Position numbers and translations under genes: made by a program. Shown here in pieces: positions 15,541 to 19,651 of a stretch of DNA of 19,651 nt (positions are counted from its first letter, which is position 1; each line of letters starts with the position of its first letter). The stretch is from Proteobacteria bacterium UBA6920 (lineage in GTDB: Bacteria; Pseudomonadota; Gammaproteobacteria; SG8-11). The DNA lies in assembly GCA_002448875.1 (NCBI GenBank), contig DKAS01000057.1, positions 1 through 19,651 of the forward strand, in the 5' to 3' direction. The notes under the pieces are model-generated. The model ran no database searches. It saw only the letters and a list, made by a program, of their open reading frames with translations, and was not told the origin of the DNA.

Positions 15541-16365
15541 ATGCTTGATGAAAAATTTCTGTTGCAGGTGATCGATGTTGTACGCCAGACCGGCGACGAG
15601 GTATTGAGTCCGGGGTTTTCCCGCTTGCATTTCGCCCGCAAGGCCGATGGCAGCCTGGTCACCGAGGCCGATCTGGAGGCGCAGACCCGGATCAGCGATG
15701 AATTGCGCCGACTCTGGCCTGACATCCATCTGCTGGGCGAGGAAATGTCCGCCGCCGAGCAGCGTGAACTGCTGCAGCATTCCACCCGCGGTCTGTGGTG
15801 TCTGGATCCGCTGGATGGAACCACTAATTACGCCCTGGGTGTGCCATATTTCGCCGTGTCGCTGGCTCTGATCCGCGACCAGCGGGTGCAGCTGGGGGTG
15901 GTATACGATCCGCTGCGCGGCGAATGTTTCAGCGCCCTGGCGGGCGTCGGTGCCTGGCTCAATGGCGTTGCCCTGCCGGCAATCACCCGCGACACCGCAT
16001 TGGCCGACTGTGTGGCGCTGGTTGATTTCAAGCGCCTGCCGACGCCGCTGGCGCAGCGTCTGGCCAGCCAGCCGCCATTTCGTTCGCAACGCAATTTCGG
16101 CTCCGTGGCGCTGGACTGGTGCTGGCTTGCCGCCGGCCGCGGTCAGGTCTATCTGCATGGCCGGCAGAACCTGTGGGACTATGCCGCCGGCAGCCTGTTT
16201 CTTGCGCAATGCGGCGGGCAGGCAGCGACGCTGGAGGGTGCCTGGTCGGACAGCGTCGATTTGCGTCCGCGCTCGGTGCTGGCGGCCATGGACCCTGGTG
16301 TGTTTCGCGCCTGGCGCGACTGGCTGGCCGCGGCGGGCGTGGCGGCGGCAGGCCAGATTGCTTAA
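15541..16365 (+). CDS. Inositol monophosphatase-family phosphatase
   Basis: This 274-residue Mg-dependent phosphatase belongs to the IMPase/SuhB/CysQ superfamily. The metal-site residues are all present: Asp44 (VTEADLEA), Glu67 (LLGEEMS), Asp89 and Asp92 in the signature WCLDPLDGTTNY (86-97), and Asp213 in LWDYAAG (211-217). Length and motif order suit an active enzyme. The substrate could be inositol phosphate, a sugar phosphate or phosphoadenosine phosphate. AGGG seven bases before ATG 15541 supports the start. It lies 67 bp upstream of the MscS-like gene on the same strand and could be cotranscribed with it. Confidence 0.93.
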   Translation: MLDEKFLLQVIDVVRQTGDEVLSPGFSRLHFARKADGSLVTEADLEAQTRISDELRRLWPDIHLLGEEMSAAEQRELLQHSTRGLWCLDPLDGTTNYALGVPYFAVSLALIRDQRVQLGVVYDPLRGECFSALAGVGAWLNGVALPAITRDTALADCVALVDFKRLPTPLAQRLASQPPFRSQRNFGSVALDWCWLAAGRGQVYLHGRQNLWDYAAGSLFLAQCGGQAATLEGAWSDSVDLRPRSVLAAMDPGVFRAWRDWLAAAGVAAAGQIA

Positions 16366-16432
16366 GATAACGGGCTGATACGCGGCAACGGAAACTGGGG
16401 CATCAGACGATGCCAAAGGGTGTTATACGACT

Positions 16433-17503
16433 ATGCAGTGGCTGGACGAAAAAGTGCTGGGCAACAGCCTGCAGCAATGGCTGATTGCCGCCGCCGTCGT
16501 GGTATTGAGTTATCTGGCGTTCTGGCTGACCCGCCGCCTGGTGCGTTATCGTCTGGGCGCGCTGGCGGCCCGCACCGAGGTGCAGCTGGCGGCCATGGGA
16601 TCGCGCCTGGTGGCGCAGACCAAGGCGCCGTTCCTGCTGGCCCTGGCAGTGTATGTCGGATCGCTGTTCGTCGATCTTTCCGGCCGGGTCGAAGCGGTGG
16701 TGAACAGCGCGATTCACATCACCCTGCTGTTTCAGGCGGCGCTGTGGGGCAGCACTCTGCTGGCGGTGCTGCTGGAGGCGCACCAGCAAAGGGCCCTGCA
16801 GGAGAATCCGTCGGCGCTGACCAGCATCAATATCGTGGGCTTTGTCGTCCGCCTGCTGCTGTGGACGACGGTGGCCCTGCTGGCGCTGGACAATGTCGGA
16901 GTGGATGTCACCGCCCTGGTCACCGGCCTGGGCATAGGCGGCGTCGCCGTCGCGCTGGCGGTGCAGAATATTCTTGGCGATGTATTCGCGTCCCTGTCCA
17001 TCATGATGGACAAGCCGTTTGCGGTCGGCGATTTTCTCGCCATCGACGGCTTTCTCGGCAACGTCGAGCAGATCGGTCTGAAGACCACCCGTTTGCGCAG
17101 TCTGTCCGGCGAACAGGTGGTATTTTCCAATTCCGACCTGCTGGCCAGCCGGATTCGTAATTATGGCCGCATGTATGAGCGGCGGGTGGTTTTGAATCTG
17201 GGCGTCACCTACGATACACCGCGGGCGAAACTGCGCATGATTCCCGATATCGTCAGGCAGGCGGTGACCACGCAGGACACCATACGCTTCGATCGCAGCC
17301 ATTTTCTCGCCTTTGGCGACTATGCCCTGCAATTTGAAACCGTGTATTACGTGCTCAGTTCCGAATACAACGTGTTCATGGACCGGCAACAGGAGATCCT
17401 GTTCGCGATCCACGAGCGTTTCGAGCAGGAAGGCATAGAGTTCGCCTACCCGACCCAGAAACTGTACCTCAGCGGCACGCCGGCGGCCGCGGGATCCTGC
17501 TGA
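16433..17503 (+). CDS. MscS-family small-conductance mechanosensitive channel
   Basis: This 356-residue inner-membrane channel has about five membrane helices (roughly 14-32, 64-82, 92-114, 132-151, 157-178). The last is the Gly/Ala-rich pore helix ending ALAVQNILGDVFASLSIMM, followed by the MscS beta-domain starts DKPFAVGDFLAIDGFLGNVEQIGLKTTRLRS and the SNSDLLASRIRNY segment. The C-terminal alpha/beta domain runs to about 345. The channel releases small solutes when membrane tension rises on osmotic downshift. No well-spaced Shine-Dalgarno precedes ATG 16433 (AAGG is about 13 bases away). The stop TGA shares its A with the ATG of the next gene, so the two are translationally coupled. Confidence 0.94.
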   Translation: MQWLDEKVLGNSLQQWLIAAAVVVLSYLAFWLTRRLVRYRLGALAARTEVQLAAMGSRLVAQTKAPFLLALAVYVGSLFVDLSGRVEAVVNSAIHITLLFQAALWGSTLLAVLLEAHQQRALQENPSALTSINIVGFVVRLLLWTTVALLALDNVGVDVTALVTGLGIGGVAVALAVQNILGDVFASLSIMMDKPFAVGDFLAIDGFLGNVEQIGLKTTRLRSLSGEQVVFSNSDLLASRIRNYGRMYERRVVLNLGVTYDTPRAKLRMIPDIVRQAVTTQDTIRFDRSHFLAFGDYALQFETVYYVLSSEYNVFMDRQQEILFAIHERFEQEGIEFAYPTQKLYLSGTPAAAGSC

Positions 17504-18441
17504 TGCTTATCGAATTCCATCGCAATATGCTCGCCGATGGCGTGCGCAACACAGCGTTTCATCGCGCCCTGGCCGCGGTCATCGTGCCGGGGAAAAGCGT
17601 GGTGGCCGATCTGGGAGCGGGTACCGGTTTTCTCAGCTTTCTCGCCATCAAGCTCGGTGCCCGCGCGGCTTATCTCTACGAGTATTCACCGGCGCTGAAA
17701 CTGAGTGAAAAACTGGCGGCGGCCAACGGCATCAAGGGGTGTCATTTCATCCACGGACATTCGACCCAGGTAAAGCAACCGGTGGCCGCGGATATCATCG
17801 TCTCGGAAACCTTCGGCAACTACGCCTATGAGGAAAACATCATCGAGAACATCGAGGATGCCCGCCGGTTTCTCAAGACCGGCGGCACCATCATCCCGGC
17901 GAACCTGCGCCAGTTCGTCGCGCCGGTGGTGACGCCGCGCCTGCATCGTGAACTGCTGGTCTGGGACCAGGTCGGTTTCGACCTCGATTTCGCCCTGGCC
18001 CGGAGCATGTCGCTGAACAATCTGTACGTGCGCCGCATCCTGCCCGCCGACCTGCTCGGCGACGTCGCCAGCGCCCGTTGCTGGGACCAGGTGAATTTTC
18101 TGCAGGCCGGCAATCGCAGTCAACGTCGCGGCCAGGGACAGTGGCAGATCGGCGCAGCGGTCACCGTCTATGGTTTTGCCCTGTGGTGGCACAGCGAGCT
18201 GGTGCCGGGGGTGGAGCTGAGCACCAGTCCCTGGTCCGAACCTACGCACTGGGAACAGCTGTATCTGCCGGTACTGGAGCCGATCGCGCTGCAGCCGGGC
18301 GAAACCCTGCAGATCAAGATCAACTCCGATACACGCTATCAGGTCGGGGTGAATGTCAGCTGGGAAATCATCGTGCAGTCAGCGCGCGAGGGACGGCGGG
18401 TCCATCAGCAACTGGACATGCGCAAGGGGGACATCAATTAA
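17503..18441 (+). CDS. Bacterial PRMT-like SAM-dependent methyltransferase
   Basis: This 312-residue class I methyltransferase carries the hallmarks of protein arginine methyltransferases. The N-terminal FHRNMLADGVRNTAFHRAL (5-23) parallels the HxxMLxDxxR helix of PRMT1. Motif I is DLGAGTGFLS (36-45), with acidic Glu60 after strand 2. The double-E loop is SETFGNYAYEE (101-111), with Glu102 and Glu111 at PRMT spacing. GGTIIPA follows, then a C-terminal beta-barrel domain with the THW loop EPTHWEQ (246-252). Together these suggest arginine N-methylation of a protein or a related guanidino substrate, although bacterial members are little characterised. There is no export signal. Its ATG overlaps the MscS stop by one base, with GGGAT upstream, so it is made together with the channel. 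A methylation role at the channel is inference only. Confidence 0.88.
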   Translation: MLIEFHRNMLADGVRNTAFHRALAAVIVPGKSVVADLGAGTGFLSFLAIKLGARAAYLYEYSPALKLSEKLAAANGIKGCHFIHGHSTQVKQPVAADIIVSETFGNYAYEENIIENIEDARRFLKTGGTIIPANLRQFVAPVVTPRLHRELLVWDQVGFDLDFALARSMSLNNLYVRRILPADLLGDVASARCWDQVNFLQAGNRSQRRGQGQWQIGAAVTVYGFALWWHSELVPGVELSTSPWSEPTHWEQLYLPVLEPIALQPGETLQIKINSDTRYQVGVNVSWEIIVQSAREGRRVHQQLDMRKGDIN

Positions 18442-18486
18442 AGCCGCGCCAGTTCGCCAGCCAGGGCGAGGAGCGCGCGCCGCCGT

Positions 18487-18657
18487 TCAGTCCGCCCCGT
18501 TGACCGTACGCCGTGCCGCCTGGTGGTAGTACTCCTGGTAGGAATAAGCCAGGGCACGCAGGGCCAGGGCGTTGGTTTCGCTGGGATCATTGATAAACGT
18601 GGCTACGCAGCGGTACATCTGCCACATCCAGCCTTCGGTGGTGTACTGTTCATTCAT
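18487..18657 (-). CDS. 56-residue hypothetical protein with strong ribosome-binding site
   Basis: I do not recognise this 56-residue acidic-aromatic protein. It is Tyr/Trp-rich near the start (EQYTTEGWMWQMYRCVATF) and otherwise looks helical and soluble. The start is decided by AGGAGG eight bases before ATG 18657. A longer form from a TTG at 18690 would run through that site. It follows the FHA gene on the minus strand after 107 bp and has a single Cys (18). No function can be suggested. Confidence 0.65.
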   Translation of the reverse strand: MNEQYTTEGWMWQMYRCVATFINDPSETNALALRALAYSYQEYYHQAARRTVNGAD

Positions 18658-18665
18658 CACATCTG

Positions 18666-18671
18666 CCTCCT
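18666..18671 (-). promoter_or_regulatory. Consensus Shine-Dalgarno of the 56-residue protein
   Basis: AGGAGG lies eight bases upstream of ATG 18657 on the minus strand. It is the strongest ribosome-binding site in the window and fixes the start of this short gene. Confidence 0.75.
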
Positions 18672-18764
18672 GTACAAACCAACCAGCCAATGCAAGGTGC
18701 AGGCCAGTTAGTTCGATAGCATAGTCAGGAACTGTGACAAGCCCATGACGCGGTCAGACGCAGG

Positions 18765-19121
18765 CTATTTTTCCCGGAGCAGAATACGCGTGCTTTCGAA
18801 GCCCACGCTTTGCTCGTCGACGAATTGCAGCCGATATTCGCCCAGCTGAATACTGTCATGATGCTTCAACAGGTAGGGTTTTTCCAGACGCCGGCCATTG
18901 ACGAACGTCCCGTTGGTGCTGCCGCTGTCCTGCAGGGTATATTCCATCACTTTTTCCATATAAACGCTGGGCTTAATGCTGATCTGGGCATGACTGCCGC
19001 TGATCTTCATGTCGTTGATTGTGATGGAATTACCGTCGTTGCGTCCAATGGAGATCGTCGCGCCGGTCAACGGGTATTCTTTTACCGGCTTGACGCCATG
19101 GTATAGAACGAGCTTTGGCAT
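18765..19121 (-). CDS. FHA-domain phosphothreonine-binding protein
   Basis: This 118-residue protein is essentially a single FHA domain. The conserved motifs are GRN (26-28), SGSHAQI (41-47) and the STNGTFVNGRRL loop (68-79), which bind phosphothreonine peptides. A short tail (103-118) ends with FESTRILLREK, whose Thr111 could be a phosphorylation site (inference). AGG seven bases before ATG 19121 supports the start. It lies 92 bp after the Ser/Thr kinase gene on the same strand, so it is probably a reader or substrate of that kinase. There is no membrane segment or signal peptide. Confidence 0.92.
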   Translation of the reverse strand: MPKLVLYHGVKPVKEYPLTGATISIGRNDGNSITINDMKISGSHAQISIKPSVYMEKVMEYTLQDSGSTNGTFVNGRRLEKPYLLKHHDSIQLGEYRLQFVDEQSVGFESTRILLREK

Positions 19122-19213
19122 GTTTGCCTGGTCCTCAATGGGTTGGCCCTGCCAGGCTTATCGGCCGGTGGCGCGAAATATAAACCGGTCCGGTCGCGCT
19201 GCCATTGGTGTGG

Positions 19214-19651
19214 CTAGCGCAGCTGGCTCAGGCATTTGCGCAGGGCGTCGGCCATTTCACCGCCGCTGGCGAAGCGCTTGCCGGGCTCTTTGTGCAAGGC
19301 CTTGGCGACCAGGCGGTTGACGCAGGTGGCGCTGTTCTTGCGCAGGCTGGCGACGCTGGGCGCCTTGTTGTTGGTGATCTTGTACATGAGATTGGCCAGG
19401 GAATCGCCGACAAAAGGCAATTCGCCGGTCAGCAGCTGAAATACGGTCACGCCCAGGGAATACAGATCGGAACGGCCGTCGAGTTTCTTGCCGGCGACCT
19501 GCTCCGGCGACATGTAAGACGGACTGCCGAGGATCAAGCCGGTTTTGGTTTTACTGTCATCGGCCAGGAAGGCGATGCCGAAATCCGTCACCTTCACCGA
19601 ATCGGTCTTGGCGTCGTAGATAATATTACTGGGCTTGATGTCGCGGTGCAC
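19214..19651 (-). CDS. Hanks-type Ser/Thr protein kinase, C-terminal part (cut by window edge)
   Basis: The visible 145 residues are the C-terminal lobe of a PknB-like eukaryotic-type kinase. The catalytic loop HRDIKPSN begins at residue 2 of the fragment. The metal-binding DFG is at 23-25, the activation segment ends GSPSYMSPEQ (42-51), and SDLYSLG (61-67) and the final Arg of the lobe (KEPGKRF) follow. All catalytic-loop residues are intact, so the enzyme should be active. The reading frame is open to the window edge, so the ATP-binding lobe lies outside. The protein stops directly after the kinase domain with no membrane helix or sensor domain, so it is probably cytoplasmic unless something precedes the catalytic domain. 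It pairs with the downstream FHA gene. Confidence 0.95.
   Translation of the reverse strand: MHRDIKPSNIIYDAKTDSVKVTDFGIAFLADDSKTKTGLILGSPSYMSPEQVAGKKLDGRSDLYSLGVTVFQLLTGELPFVGDSLANLMYKITNNKAPSVASLRKNSATCVNRLVAKALHKEPGKRFASGGEMADALRKCLSQLR

Overview
The window reads as chromosomal DNA of a free-living gammaproteobacterium. It is GC-rich and densely coded. The purT protein is E. coli-like, the OmpR-type regulator and its kinase are QseB/QseC-like, and housekeeping genes alternate with accessory sensory genes. I see no insertion sequence, phage gene, tRNA, rRNA or CRISPR array. Both ends cut a gene: purT at the left and a Ser/Thr protein kinase at the right.

Left part (1-5761). purT overlaps a D-2-hydroxyacid dehydrogenase gene by an ATGA junction, and a hairpin follows the pair. 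On the minus strand, a QseBC-like two-component system (regulator then kinase, ATGA overlap) is followed by a hairpin, a regulatory-looking gap, a four-helix membrane protein of unknown role, and a Tat-exported four-helix-bundle protein with exactly 13 cysteines that matches the copper storage protein Csp1. The last two genes look like one copper-handling unit.

Middle part (5762-10172). A long minus-strand gene encodes a divergent SelO-type pseudokinase. Its upstream region and that of the QseB-like regulator share a near-identical 18-bp sequence containing two YTWAG half-sites 11 bp apart, which suggests the regulator controls both itself and the SelO-like gene. Next come a small protein that looks like a degenerate receiver, a thioredoxin-fold/HEAT-repeat fusion, an AlkD-like DNA glycosylase, and a small hypothetical protein.

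Right-middle part (10173-14042). A PhnD-type periplasmic binding protein with no ABC transporter beside it is divergent from a hybrid histidine kinase (membrane sensor, PAS, HisKA, HATPase, receiver). The pair looks like a ligand-sensing system. The kinase carries a CxCxxCH cluster inside its ATPase domain. A small two-helix membrane protein converges on it.

Right part (14043-19651). This holds a metallo-beta-lactamase/beta-CASP nuclease, a divergent inositol-monophosphatase-family gene, and an MscS-type channel gene whose stop overlaps the start of a bacterial protein with all the hallmark motifs of a protein arginine methyltransferase. On the minus strand, a Ser/Thr kinase (partial), an FHA-domain protein and a 56-residue protein follow one another.

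The most unusual items are the divergent SelO with its shared operator, the PRMT-like gene coupled to an MscS channel, the Csp1/membrane-protein pair, and the orphan PhnD/hybrid-kinase pair with a cysteine cluster in the catalytic domain.
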